A stretch of 64,000 bases of DNA from Favolaschia claudopus (GCA_037176885.1 JAWWNJ010000004.1:3286001-3350000), one strand, 5' to 3'. Counted from the first letter of the stretch, positions 23,794 through 35,122 are shown. Notes: generated from the sequence alone by a model not told the origin. Program-made: numbers and translations.

Positions 23794-26700
23794 TTACATT
23801 GCCGGTGTTCCGGTAATAAATTCATTGACGTCCATAACTCCCTCGATCATCGTAGCCGGGCACGGTGGCTCCTCAACGTCCTCCAAATCAAGGTCCTCGG
23901 TGTGAACAGGCTTGCCGGACATAGTCCGCTTCAAGAACGTCTCCAACGTGCCGCTGCTCAAGACTGAAACTCCTTCAGCAAATTCGTTTGGCGCCAGATA
24001 AGGCTGGCAGCGCCCCGATTCCCATTCGAGGATATGTTGATCACGAAAATGTGCACCAAGGCGGTTAATGTCGTCAACCGCCACGACCTTGCGATGTTTT
24101 TGGCCATTTTTCTTCAGCCCAAAGAGTCCTGGAAAAAGTTCACGGATTTTGCTGATTCCTGTGATGTTCAGCCCAACTGCCTCGGAGAGGTGTTTGCCAT
24201 CGAAGTCATGGCTCTTGGAGTTGAAAAGAGCTTTGATCCAAAAGTTGAAATGCTCTTGCAGCAAGTCCAACTCGAGCCAGTATCCGATCCGTCCAGTCGG
24301 ATTCACGAGGTAATTCTCGAGAACTGTCATTCGTAAGTCATCGGACCACTCGTAAAGGAAATTGCAAGCGAGTTCGAGAAGCTCATTCCCATAGTTTGTT
24401 GATCCAGCGCCCCAAAATGAAAATCTCAGGAGCTTGTGCCGCATATAATCAGCGCAGAATTCAACCGTGAGAAAACTGAATCAAACATACTTTAATCACC
24501 TCGAAAACCCGTCCAATGTCACCTTCCGCTATTGCTGAGCAGAGCTCAAGGTACCAAAAAGTAACTCTCATGAAGTGGCACAGATTGACCATGACCTGAT
24601 CACCGCTCGAGAAATTACGCTGCGGTTGCCCAGAAGCTTTGGCCCGGGATCTCTTCTTTTTTTTTGCCGGTGGAGGTTTTGCCGATGATCCCAAAGGCGC
24701 GAGGGAAGGCATAGAGTCTGTGAATGTAGTAAGTATGCAAAGCTTTATTTGTATAGCCCAGAAATTACCCATCTCATCCTCGTCGGATTCAACATTTGTT
24801 CCGGAAGTCCAAGCTGGGCCATAAATTTTCGTATCGCGAGACGAGTGCCCTAGCGCGTCCTCTCCTGCGGCTATACACATATACCGATCATAAACAATGC
24901 CGGCAAGTTCCCTTAGGTCCTCGAAGGTGCACTCGTTGAAGCGGCCGTCGGGTTCAAAATATTTGGAAACCGCATCTGTAAGTTTGATGTCTGTTCCGTA
25001 AATCACACCGGTTTGTTGTTGGCAGATTAAACTGTAGATAGAGGTTTAATACTGGCTTGTAAGGCAAGAATAAAACAACTCGCTGTAGTGCTTGAAGAAC
25101 AACTGCATCAAATCGGTCTTCCAAAATGTGATGTGCGGGATAAAAGTCGCATTTTTTAGGGTTGAACTTGCCGCGGTCCAACAGTTCGCAATCGTGATGA
25201 AGACCGAAGATGTCTTTACCAAGATCAGGGTGCCAATGGAGACGAAAGATAGCCTTCTGCCAATTCCACTTCAGGTGCCAGAGTTGAATTACAGGTAAAG
25301 CCCATTCATGACGGGTGAAGGGAGTAAAGAATTTTCGTGTGTATTCCTTGAGTTTTCGGATTCGGTCGATGCTAAGCTGATCTCCACAGATGATGACTAG
25401 CCAGCGGTAAAGGGAGCTCGGAACGATCGACAGCTGGCCGATGATGAGATTGTGCAGGACCGAGGCAGCGCCGACAGTGGTTGATTCGTCAATACTTGTG
25501 ACACGGGTCGATCGGATATCGCTTTTACGAAGCTTGAGACGATGCTTGCTAAATTCGGATTTGAAGATGTCCTCAACGGCGGCGCGATGTCCCGAAAGCG
25601 CAGGAATATATTTAAGCCATACCCGCAGGACCTGGCCGATTCCAACACCCCGGATGTGTTTCTGATCGATGTCGTCTCTGAGTTGCTTCACAGTAAGTGC
25701 ACCTCGCCTCCCTTCCGCTTTTGCTTTGATTACCGGTTCGGAAAGAAGAGCATTGGGCCGCACATCGACGAGTCCAATGATGGTTGAAGCTGTCCCACTT
25801 TTAACTTCATCCTTGTGACCAAGTGCGGCTCTCCATGCTCGCTTCATTTTATTGACATTATCAAAAAGAACCAGGAATTGAGGACCGGTGAGCTCGTTGA
25901 ATGCACCAATGAGACGAAGTTGTTGAGCGGAATCTGCACCTAAAAGATGCAGCTGAGCCAATATCATTCGGTACGAGACCGAGAGTCCGAGCCGACACAA
26001 TATGGAGATAAGCTCTCGATTCGCATTGCATGTGAACGCGAAGAGGCCGATTAAAATGGGGAGCATAAGGGCGAACCGATTTCGAAACGACAGGAGTACA
26101 AGAATAAAAACTGTGACTGCCTGGAAGCGGTTAGATGGAAAGTAGAATACAAACCGAAATGCTTCACCTGCCAGGGATCGCGGCGTCCAACCTTGTCCGA
26201 GAGAAGAGGATGCTCCGGCAGGTCTTGAGAATCGGGTGAAGGACTCGGATCATCTTCATCATCTTCAGATTCACCCGGCTCGGTGGGTTCACTGGAAGCT
26301 GGTGGAGGGTTTGGCGTGGAATCACGAGCAGATTCGTCATCCGCCATCTCGTCAATGAATGGCAGGATCTCATTCAAAGAGCCGGATAGCTCTTCGCGTT
26401 CTTCGGCCTCGGCGGCTACTAGGACTTCCAATTTTTTTCGGGCATTCTGATTCACCGCGATTGTTGTGAACAGCGTAAAAATTGCGGGAGCATTCAGCGC
26501 AACAATTTCTTGACTCTGCGACATCGACCACCCCAGTAGCAAGTCCCAGGTCAAAGGTGGGTCTTTAGGACGATGCATGAACCCGTGGTGAGGTTGGAGG
26601 AGCTGTTTTGTTTCCTTCTCAAATCTCTCGATCATGCGCTGAAGCGACCAATTCACCATTGCGTTATACGTCGTGTTGGGAGATGAAATCAAGCCCAATG

Positions 26701-27553
26701 GCTTCGCGCGAATCGATGGAGGAAGGGCATATCTTGGGCGTGTAAAATTGGGCTCGACAGCGATCCCGTCAACAAATTCTTGTGACTTCTTGTGGCGGAA
26801 GATCAAGTCGAGAATTGCTACAGGATGGTTGGTGTGGGTACGTTCCTTTGCCTGTAGAAAGGAAGCGAGGGTGTGGTAGACAGTTGGATGTTTGTTATAT
26901 GTAGCATCGTTGTCAAATGCTTGAGCTAGAAACGCGCCGAAAGTCGGAAAGCCGGCCATCTTGATAGCACGAAAAACGACGAGTAGACGGTCCTCCGGCC
27001 CAATCTTAAGACCCAAAGGCCAACGAAACTTGTTGCGCTGACGCCCTCCAACCTCTGTATTGGGGATGATGCCGTTGAAGATATTTGACGCGAAATCGAT
27101 TGCCATTTCATTTCGAGGATCGACAGCTTCGACAGCTTCTGTCTGCATTGAAGCGTCTGCCATCTCACGGGGTGTTGGACGGGGGAGCAGTGGAACAGGG
27201 TAATAGATTGACTGCGGTGTATGTCCAGTCACAAAAGGCCCGTGCGCGGGGCTGGTGTAAACTAACGAAGCCCACTCCGATGGGACTCGGACCTCATGTG
27301 CAGCGAAAGGAATCCGTCCTGGAACAGGTGTGACGGGTGTCTGACTATTATCTGTTACTTCTGAATCAGTATAACTCCAGTATCCAGAAGATATTGTCGC
27401 ATACCAAGAGAAGATGTAGCTATTTAGTATTTCTTCGGATCGCTCTGAACGCGAATCGCGAGGCATCGCGACTCTGAAAGACGGTTTTAAGCTATAAGGA
27501 GTGCTGGGTTGTTCATCCGCGTCGAATCTTGCTTTCGGTGGGCCGGAAGGCAT
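23794..27553 (-). CDS. DUF6589 domain protein, candidate transposase
   Basis: Five exons close in phase: 27553-26168, 26120-25084, 25031-24769, 24717-24491, 24432-23794; 1,183 residues. The second intron needs a GC-AG donor (GCGAGT), which alone restores the frame. The N-terminal third is proline/acidic-rich with a fold-like segment (EDRLLVVFRAIKMAGFPTFG). The DUF6589 region begins near RDPWQ, followed by PILIGLFAFTCNANRELI, LGLSVSY, QFLVLFDNVNKMKR, LVIICGDQLSIDRIRKLK, FLYEWSDDL and ENYLVNPTGRIGYW. The conserved acidic positions FDN and GDQ are spaced as in RNase H-fold nucleases/transposases, which is my inference. DUF6589 proteins are numerous in agaricomycetes and have no established function that I know of. 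The start at ATG 27553 is 150 bp inside the element end. Confidence 0.85.
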
Positions 27554-27703
27554 CTCAAAGACCGCAGAACGATACAGAGGCAAGAGATCACTTAAATCAA
27601 GAGGGTGTTTCCATATTAAGGCGACCTTCTAAATGGAGCGGAATTTCAAACTCCGCTGATCTGTGTCGCTCCTCCACGGGACCCCTTAACAAATCCGTGA
27701 CTA

Positions 27704-27712
27704 CACTACTGC
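27704..27712. repeat. Target-site duplication, right copy (6.4-kb element)
   Basis: CACTACTGC, identical to 21262-21270. Confidence 0.9.
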
Positions 27713-27761
27713 ATGGACAGCAAGATATGTGAGACGGGCATCAAACCCGGAGCGTTCGGCC

Positions 27762-28395
27762 GAGGAATGGCCAGAAGTGTGGGAGTGGGACTCGGGTAAA
27801 CCCCGGATAAAGGCCGATAGTGGGACTCGGATGCTCGGATGTTGAGATTCGAGCTCTGATAGTGGGACTCGGCTTGCCGGCACATCAGTAAATATGATCT
27901 GAATCATTTGCACGTAATTAGCATAAAAAACACGCCCCGACGCTTTAAAATATTCCTGGCTCCACGCAGTGGGCCCCCGCGGCGAGCGGCAGCACCACGC
28001 AGTGGGCCCAGCGGCGAGCGACGGCACCACGCAGTGGGCCTAGCGGCGAGCGTCAAGGGGGGTCCGCGGGGGTCTCCCCCGCGCTACATGAATTGAATTT
28101 ACGGAGTAAACAGCAAAAAAAACTCGAGTTAGTGGGTAGAATTAATCAAATATGCCGTCAGGCCAAAGGAGGGGGGGTCTGGGGGGAACCACGTTCCCCC
28201 CAGGAAATATATTAGTACAGAAACTACTGTAGAAAGACATTAAACAAATAAAATACACTCCTCGGCTCTTAATGCCGGGGATTGATGAACATTTGATTTG
28301 CTGATCGCCACTTGATTGCAGTTGATGCAGAACCGATCAATAGTGGGACTCGCTTAAATAGCCGAGTCCCACTCCCACACTTCTGGCATATACTC
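27762..28395. mobile_element. 634-bp miniature inverted-repeat element, MULE-like by duplication length
   Basis: Flanked by the 9-bp duplication CGTTCGGCC (27753-27761 and 28396-28404), which falls in the F-box frame of gene E. The terminal 34 bases are inverted repeats with four mismatches, all in the outer eight bases. The inner 26 are perfect, including GTGTGGGAGTGGGACTCGG. The GTGGGACTCGG core recurs inside both ends (27788, about 27821, about 27862, 28341). No coding capacity. A 9-bp duplication with long inverted ends is typical of Mutator-like elements, so the family call is by analogy only. The ends do not match those of the neighbouring 6.4-kb element. Confidence 0.85.
27962..28053 (+). 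repeat. Three tandem copies of a ~31-bp repeat inside the miniature element
   Basis: Units start with CCACGCAGTGGGCC and contain GCGGCGAGCG; they begin at 27962, about 27995 and about 28027. Followed by G- and C-runs (about 28058-28080 and 28170-28203) that can pair with themselves as hairpins. Confidence 0.75.
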
Positions 28396-29606
28396 CGTTC
28401 GGCCAGAGCCAAGAAATGGTTTGAAGACCACATTGGGGGGTGAAGATCGTAGACATCCAGAAAGTCGAGGTTCGGAAGAGTGAGCGAGTCGAATACGTGA
28501 CCCATAGCAGAATCATTGTCGGGCAACTCGATGTAAAGTCTTCGCATGTGGGAGGTAATATGCGAATTCGACGAGCCGGGAGGAATGTCATCCTCGAAAT
28601 TGAGATAGAGTGTGCATCGTACGAGGTTGATCGCTCGACGGAGAGCGGCGAGCATCGATTACATTGGATTTGGAATGCGCAACGAGTCGAAAGTAAGGGA
28701 TTCGATCTGCGTCCACGGTAACATTGGCAGATCATCGATGTGACCGGCAAATGCTAGCTCCTTCAGAGACGGTGCGTTTCGGAAAGCGGACATATTCCCC
28801 CACAACTTGACATTCAGAGCCAGCCCCACAAGACAATCTAGATCCCTTGTCCCGGCTGACAGGAATTCACTTGGACTGTCCCTTGAGCACAGTTGGAGAT
28901 ACTTCCACCTGTGCTCGTGCTGGAGAAGCGACTTGAGGACCAGGTCGCCAGAACTAGAATTAGATACCCTGAGATTCAAGTTCAGTAGATGTTCCTGACT
29001 TCGTGTCAAGGAAGATTCTAGCAAATTCAAGAGAGTATTGGAGTCTGTTAGACATCCATCCCAGAGATCAGTGTGGACCGACATCGTAGACCACAATCTG
29101 GGAGTTTCCATTGCAACTCGATGCCAACGAGAACAGACCTGAGAAGAAAGCATGTATGAAGTTTTGACAAGGAATAATCCGCTACCAAAACTTACCTGTG
29201 CCAGCTGTAGAAGATATCGACAAGCAAGGCGATCAACTTCACTCGTTCCGGTGCCGGCGCTTGAAACCGAGTACAATTCGATGGGAAAGCACAGATCGAA
29301 TATGTCCGCCAGGAGCTCATTCGGAAGTTTTTGAACAGGAGACAAGACGCTGCGACAAAGGCCAGTGTACGAATCAAGCGCGCTGCGCTCGGAAACGAGC
29401 CGATCGAGATCTTTTTGAAGCTTGGTGATTTCGGTATCGTAGCGCTGGAGTTGTGCTGGGGCAGAACTTATTGTTCTGCACAGTTTGGCTAGCCCCGGAG
29501 CATCAGGTAAAGCGCCAAATCGAGCGAGTTCCCGGAGATCTTCAACTTCGGCGGAAGTCGGGAGGAAGGAGGACGTGATTCTGTTTTCGTCGTGGCGAAC
29601 AGCCAT

Positions 29607-30516
29607 GTCAACCTGCAGGAATTGGTTTGATGGTGAATGATTGTGTCTGAAAGCTGGAGGCGGTACCTGGAATACAAAAAAATCACAGGTGATGGAAGAA
29701 GATAAAAGAGGCGGGCTCCCGACGACTTCAAGACGACTTCCCGACGTTCCGAACTTTTCACGTTCGTTGTTGACTTGGGGAGAGATTGAGCGGAAATATG
29801 AAGAACAGACGAGTTGTTGAGCTCAGATGAGAGGCAGAATATCGACCACAAAGCAGACGCTGTCCTCTGACTATCGTTGTTGGATAATTGGCCGTAGAGG
29901 TTGAGGGCTAAGAGGGACCGGCAATCCGGCAACGTCCAAACCGGAGACCGCCAGACAAACAAGGTTTTTCACACGCTCCCAACACGCTCCCATTTTGGGC
30001 TCCATCAGCCCATCAGAATCCCATCGCTGCCCCCCACCTCCACGCTCAGGCCCATCGTCACTGTCCACGATTGGCACGGCGTTCTCTGCTCATTGAGGGT
30101 CGTTCACTGAATCTCTAGGGCTCTACTCATCTTACCACAATGCTCGCTGGTTCGGAGCCCTTGAATGAAAACTTAAAAATTTGCAAGACTCTGACTCATC
30201 GGATGCGACTCGTCCGAGCGTGGGCGCTAGTCTACTCAGGGACAACTACTGGTTTACCGCCGCAGATCAACGGCTCTCAGCTTCAGAAGGTCGATGGCTC
30301 AAATCTCAAGCGGGCTATCCAATTCGAGACTACGATTCTGCGTCTTCAAGATACTGGATATGCTTCAAAGGCTTATCTACATGTTTTGGACGGACGACAA
30401 TGTGGGTTTGTTATATTCTTTTGCATATGGTCAATGCCAATGTTCGGGCTCACAGCTCGATTGGGCTGTAATTGGTGTACGCTGAAAACGATATTTTGAA
30501 TCCATGAAAAGAGCAT
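29607..30516. other. Intergenic between pseudogene E and the MYND gene
   Basis: Promoter side of E and 3' flank of the MYND gene. Contains shared motif copy 5. Short plus-strand frames at 30140-30499 show no recognisable domain. Confidence 0.4.
29918..29979 (-). repeat. Shared upstream motif, copy 5 (before pseudogene E, inverted)
   Basis: On the minus strand it reads GGAGCGTGTGAAAA, TTGTTTGTCTGG, TCTCCGGTTTGGAC, then GCCGGATTGCCGG. It is longer than the other copies by an insertion of about 10 bases. It lies 312-373 bp upstream of the ATG of E, in the opposite orientation relative to its gene compared with the other copies. Confidence 0.5.
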
Positions 30517-32617
30517 CTATATATTTGCATCCCCGTCATACGTCTCTACGATTTCGAGTTCGCTCAACCTTTTAATCTCTTGGATGACCTCCGTACTAGA
30601 CAAGTCGGCTCTGGGCGGAATCCCGCACGCAAGGAAGCAAAGCCCGTCGTTCACAGCCGATGTGCTGCGTCGCAAAGCCAGCGCAATCCGGGTTTCTGAT
30701 TCGAATTCGGACTTGATGAACTCGACTACGTGCATCTCCACCGAGGGCATGTGCGCCGCTTGATGCTTCTCGATCACACTCTTGTATGAATCTCGAGGGA
30801 CAACGTGTGTGGTACATTGGCCGTCGACGTACTGCAACACAACGCAGAAATCGAGATTCCCTGTGCGATGAATGTAGGCGAGTTTTTGCTGGAGGACGGT
30901 GGCTCTATGCTTCTGATAATCGCTCAATATTGCAAAGTATTGGAACCGAGTATCACGGTCGTCCGCGGCGCCGTCTAATTAGATATCCATGAAAACATTA
31001 GTTCAAGTTCTACAAGATGCGGACAAGGGAATCCAAGCGTACCGTAACAAGTACCTGCGCAGACAGCACGATGGTTGTAAGATTTCCAAGAGAGTTTTTG
31101 ACATTCCGAAGAACAATAGTAGGCGAGTTTGCAAGCTCCGCAGCGTCGAAGTTTGCGTCTCTGGATGCGCAACACATCACACTGGAAAGATTATCACAAT
31201 TATGATTGGATGGAGCAGAAAAATAAGACGCTTACCTCTGTGTTAGAACATGACCTGATCGAAGAAACTTCCGTGGCGCGAAATCGGCTTAGAATGAGGA
31301 TTCGTTCTTGAACAATCTCGACAAATCTCCTCCAATCGGCCTGGAAACTGTCGGGAAGTTTCATGAAAACCGCACTGTGTTCTGTTTCAAGAGCAAAGAA
31401 TTTGGGGTACGTTGACCCGAGTGCGCGGAGTGAGGAGTAATGGAGAGTCGCCCGTGCGACAGTGCCGAAAATTAGGGTAACAGCAGCCAAAAGCAGCTCC
31501 TCCTTCATATCGAGCCGAATGCATAGATTCAACGCGGTAAGGAGACCCGCCTGAAGTGCCTTGGCTACCCATTCGCTCCCCTGTCGGGTTATCAAGAGAA
31601 GGTGCTCAACAGAGAAGAGCAACACGCAGTGCAGCTCAGCATGTTCGCCGGGCTGCAGGGCACGTTTGGCTAATTTGATAGTCAGTGTGGTGATGAACTT
31701 GACATAGCCAGCGTGCGCGAGGCTGCTCCAGAGAGCATCATTGTTGACCGAGATAAACATGAGCATATTGGCCAAGACCTTGATCAGAAATCCCCGCTGC
31801 GAATCGGTAACGGTCATCGATTCGGAGTCCCGAACGAGCACGGAGATGTATCTCATGAGCAAGGTGGCGAGGTTACTCACGTTACCAAGCCCATGGAGGA
31901 TCTCCTCAAAAGATTCCGTGTTGGGGTGGGAACAGGAGAAAGATGGGGAGAGTGCAAGGTAAAGCGCAGCTTTTCCGGGAAATATGCTTACGCCGGCAGC
32001 CGTGCGTTCGCAGAAAGACACGACATCAACCCAAGCGTGAGCCATGAAAACTCCGAATCCGGTCGTACTTTGGACGACCTGCTTGGTGGCCTCGTTCCTC
32101 AAGAAATGACCAACAATCTCGAGTAACAAGAAACGTGGGCAGAGGTCGGAGGTAAGCTCGGGGAAAAAATCATGACTGTCCATGAGCTGAATCCAGATCC
32201 AAATTCGGGGCCAGAAGTCCCGCCCGATTTTGCGAAGGAGGGATTCGTCAACGATGTCTCTGAAGAGGGTAAGTGCGCGAAAAGCGCATGCAATTGAGGA
32301 ATAGAAGGTATCGGAGGATGAGATTGCTTCTGGGCCCGGTGGCATGCGATCGGGGTCGAGGAGTCCGTAGATCAGAGGCGGCAGGAAGTCTTGGCCGTAG
32401 TTGGTGATGCGCCGACCGGCGGCTCTAATAATTTCAAGAGCATCAGAGACGTCTTCCGGTGCCGTAGCAGGATCTGCGGCGACCTTTGCCACCCGCTAAA
32501 TATTGGATAAAACCGTGTCAGAAATATTAAATTCACGGGAAGCGTCACTGGAATACGCACACGAAGTGATACCGGGAATGCTGCGAGCTGGGACGAAGTT
32601 AGGAGTGACGGTGGCAT
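30517..32617 (-). CDS. MYND-type zinc finger protein
   Basis: Four exons fit in phase: 32617-32561, 32495-31236, 31181-31055, 30974-30517; 633 residues. The N-terminus MPPSLLTSSQLAAFPVSL, then RVAKVAADPATAP, matches a common agaricomycete MYND protein type. A long all-helical, armadillo-like middle (about residues 40-435) follows. The MYND finger is in exon 3: CDVL...RRCGACKLAYYCSSECQ, then WKSYNHRAVC. The last exon carries a mixed alpha/beta tail (QKLAYIHRTGNLDFCVVLQY). MYND fingers bind proline-rich peptides and zinc; here the domain is probably for protein interaction, with no methyltransferase (SET) motif seen. Cellular role unknown. Confidence 0.88.
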
Positions 32618-33348
32618 CGTGCGTGTGGCAGTTAAGGCTAAGATTGAATGGTCTGTATTTAACGCAAAGAAGTGGACCTAATTTCATTGTTCGTCAGAGA
32701 TTCTGAATTAGGCAATCAACATCTTCAAGTCGTCTTTGTCCGTGTATGGTTCAAGTTCGGATAATATTGACTGGAAGATGGGATTGTTTATTTCATCGAG
32801 GTAGGAGCGGCCGTGTTGCCTAATTTCGAAGCAAATATTACGACGACAAGATAAGTATAGCACTGTATAATTCATTATTCAACCGAGAACGAGGAGATCT
32901 TTGACTTTTTACCATTCTGCGCCGCTAGTTGGCGCCGCTACTGGCATTCAAGTTCTCAAAGGGGGCAGACCAATTCCCGAATTTGTTCCTCTGATTACGG
33001 TTGATAAGTTTGACTTGAGGTTGACGCGCTCAAGCACCTTCGACGGACATAGATGCCGCAGCCCTTGGGTAACGAAGAGCGGGAGCAGACAACTTGAAAG
33101 AGGAGGGAAAGGGAAAGCGTGGGAACCTTTTGTTTGTCTCCGGTTTGTGCACAGCCGGATTGCCGGGAATTTTTGAGGAGTTTAGATTTCCTCGACGCAA
33201 AGAAACCAACCGAGTGCCCTTGATTCCGCCTAAATTTGTAAATTACATCGGCACGAATTAAACGGAAAAGATGGTAGCTACCAATATACTCAATTCAGAA
33301 GGACAACAGAGATATCCTGATTATCCCCAAGACAACCTCTCACTCTAG
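32618..33348. other. Intergenic between the MYND gene and F-box gene F
   Basis: Contains shared motif copy 3. No coding sequence recognised. Confidence 0.4.
33116..33167 (+). repeat. Shared upstream motif, copy 3 (before the MYND gene)
   Basis: AGCGTGGGAAC, TTGTTTGTCTCCGGTTTGT and GCCGGATTGCCGGG, about 500 bp upstream of the MYND start codon and antisense to it. This copy is not attached to an F-box gene on its downstream side. Confidence 0.55.
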
Positions 33349-35122
33349 TTACAACATTCCATCCCCATCATGGATCGCACGAAGGTATGCCCCCGAGCAG
33401 AAAACAAATCGCCCTTCCATTTTCGCTACCAACCTCGCAATATTCTCTACCAGTTGCTCAGACACCTCGCGTCTCCGAGTCGCGTACCACCACAAATTGG
33501 ATTGAAACTTATCTCGATCTCGAGCGAGGGTTCGTGATTGAACATCTCGAGCTTGTGTTCGTGACGCCAAAACATCAAAATAAACGGCGTCCGTGAAGCT
33601 GAGCGCACAGCGGATGCTCAAGAAGGCGAGATTGGGGACAAGGTCCGGAGTGGAGCCATGAAGTTGGAGTACTAGTCCGCGCAGGAAAGTGTCGGTGACC
33701 GCTGCCGGGGTGCAGTCTCGAATTACCAGCTTTTCGAGCAGAGGCACAACGCCGAGGCAGCGCAGGAGGTCGACATCCGTCACTTGTACATGGAGCGCGA
33801 GGGATGTCAAAGAAGATTCAAGTTGATGGAACCCGGAACGATAAGCCAAATTCAAGAACGCGTCGGCGGACCAAAGAGGGGGGAATACGCCGCCGTCGTC
33901 TGGATGGATGTGGAGCACGTTCAGGTGGGGGAGAGTGAGCGAATCCAGGAAACGACCGAGGATAGGGTCGTTGCCGGTCGAGGTCATCAGTTGGATGGAT
34001 AGCTTCTGCGTCGGGGAGGTGATGGTGTGGGTACCCCAGGGCTCGTCATCGTCATCGTCATCGGGATCATAGCCTTGTAGATAGAGATAGAGGTGGCACG
34101 TCGTCAAGTTGTTCGCTGCGCGCAGAAGAGAGAGCGCTGAGTGAACTGGATCCCCAGCTTTAAGGGAGTCGTAGTTGACAGTCTTTATCTGAGACCATGG
34201 TAAGAGAGGGAGATCCGTGAAGTCGCGCTCAAAGGTGAGCTCTGTCAAACAGCGCGCGTTTCGAAACGCCTTTACGCGCTCCCATGCTACGTCGAGAGAA
34301 AGCGAGACGAGGCGATCCAGCTTCAAGTTTTTAATCCGGTGAAAAGTCGTATTCTGTCCCCGGCTCGACCAGAAATCAACGTCCCTCCATCTGTGCGCAT
34401 GGCGGGAAAGCAGCGACAAGACCTGATCGCAGCGCATCGTATCGGAGATGCCCATCTCAATCGTCAAAGGATAATCCTTTCCTCGGATGAGCAAGGACTC
34501 CAGCAACTTCGTAAGGATTTCTGCATGGAGTAAGGAACGATCCCAGACATCTGAATGGATTATTAACGTGGACCAGAGTTGCGGAGTCCCAATTGCAACG
34601 CAGTACCAGCGGAAGCAGACCTTCGAATCATTTCGCGATCAGTAAGTAACAGAAGACGTGCAGAATGAATCGTAAACATCCTACATACCTGAGCCAACTC
34701 TTGGAGGTCGCGACGAGCAAAAAGATGCATCTGGTCTTCTAGTGTGTTGGTACCAACCCCGGGGATTAGCTTTTCGTGCAAGCAGAGATCGAAGATCTCC
34801 CCCAGCAGCTCGTTAGGAAGCTTCTGCGCTGGAGATAATACGCTTTGACAAAAGGCAGCGTATGACGCGAGTATTTCGCGTTCCAGAGTAAGACGGCTTA
34901 GTTCCTGTTCTACTAATCGATTCTGTTCTGCAACCTTCAAGTTCTCGATCTCCGCATCGTAGCGCTCGAGGTCGGCTGGAGCACCAGAAATGACGGCGCG
35001 AATTCGGCTAGGTCGGCAGGTAAACTCCCACAGCGGGCGAGCTGTTGGATGTCGACTAGATCGGCTGGAGTTGGAGAGAGAGTTGAGGTGAAACTACGAG
35101 CAGGCAGACTGTCGCTCGCCAT
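33349..35122 (-). pseudogene. F-box gene F with a single-base frameshift near the N-terminus
   Basis: ATG at 35122, exon 1 to 34689, 68-nt GT-AG intron (34688-34621), exon 2 34620-33349. The N-terminal frame runs to about LPADLAEF and then leaves frame near 34997-35005. The conserved coiled-coil (APADLERYDAEIENLK) and F-box core (VLSPAQKLPNELLGEIFDLC) continue one frame over. Exon 1 is 434 bases, exactly one short of phase 0, as expected for a one-base deletion. Everything downstream (VCFRWYCVAIGTPQLW, leucine-rich part, NLWWYATRRREVS, end AIHDGDGML) is intact. Either a very young pseudogene, a sequencing or assembly error, or a gene using an internal start at about 34940. Confidence 0.78.

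Larger units (their letters stand above)
21271..27703. mobile_element. DUF6589/RecQ-SAP mobile element, 6,433 bp
   Basis: Bounded by the 9-bp duplication CACTACTGC (21262-21270 and 27704-27712) and inserted into F-box gene E. The outermost bases form a short inverted repeat: left TAGTCTCG, right (reverse complement) TAGTCACG. Longer subterminal inverted similarity lies inside: GGGGTCCGTGGA at 21347-21358 against 27673-27685, and GCGGAGTTTCATTC at 21375-21388 against 27641-27656. The cargo is two convergent genes filling most of the element: a RecQ-like helicase with SAP motif (+) and a DUF6589 protein (-). No reverse transcriptase, tyrosine recombinase, Rep/HUH or known DDE family was seen. 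The boundaries are certain. That the two genes drive movement is inference; a non-autonomous or passenger status cannot be excluded. Confidence 0.88.
20854..29606 (-). pseudogene. F-box pseudogene E, split by two transposon insertions and a stop codon
   Basis: Family member closest to B and F. Starts at ATG 29606 (ENRITSSFLPTSAEVEDLREL) with coiled-coil, F-box core (VLSPVQKLPNELLADIFDLC), a 57-nt stop-free GT-AG intron (29195-29139) and VCSRWHRVAMETPRLW. An in-frame TAA at 28661-28659 ends the first part; the same frame continues with LAALRRAINLVRC. At 28404 the reading is cut by the 634-bp miniature element, resumes at 27761 for about 50 bases (SGFDARLTYLAVHAVV), is cut again by the 6.4-kb element, and resumes at 21270 (VVTDVELLRCL) through to the conserved end GKYEPAIHD at 20854. 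All pieces are in order and collinear with gene B. The coding sequence is otherwise well preserved, so inactivation looks recent. Confidence 0.88.

Noticed and set aside
24461..25006. Independent small genes at 23794-24444, 24461-25006 and 24954-26066
   Set aside because: They join through 47-58-base introns into one DUF6589 gene with exact phase.
27554..27583. Start of the DUF6589 protein at 27583
   Set aside because: The codon there is TTG; the first ATG in frame is at 27553.
28269..28655. Separate 128-residue protein
   Set aside because: It is in the same frame as the upstream part of pseudogene E after an in-frame TAA, and its last residues run into the miniature element.
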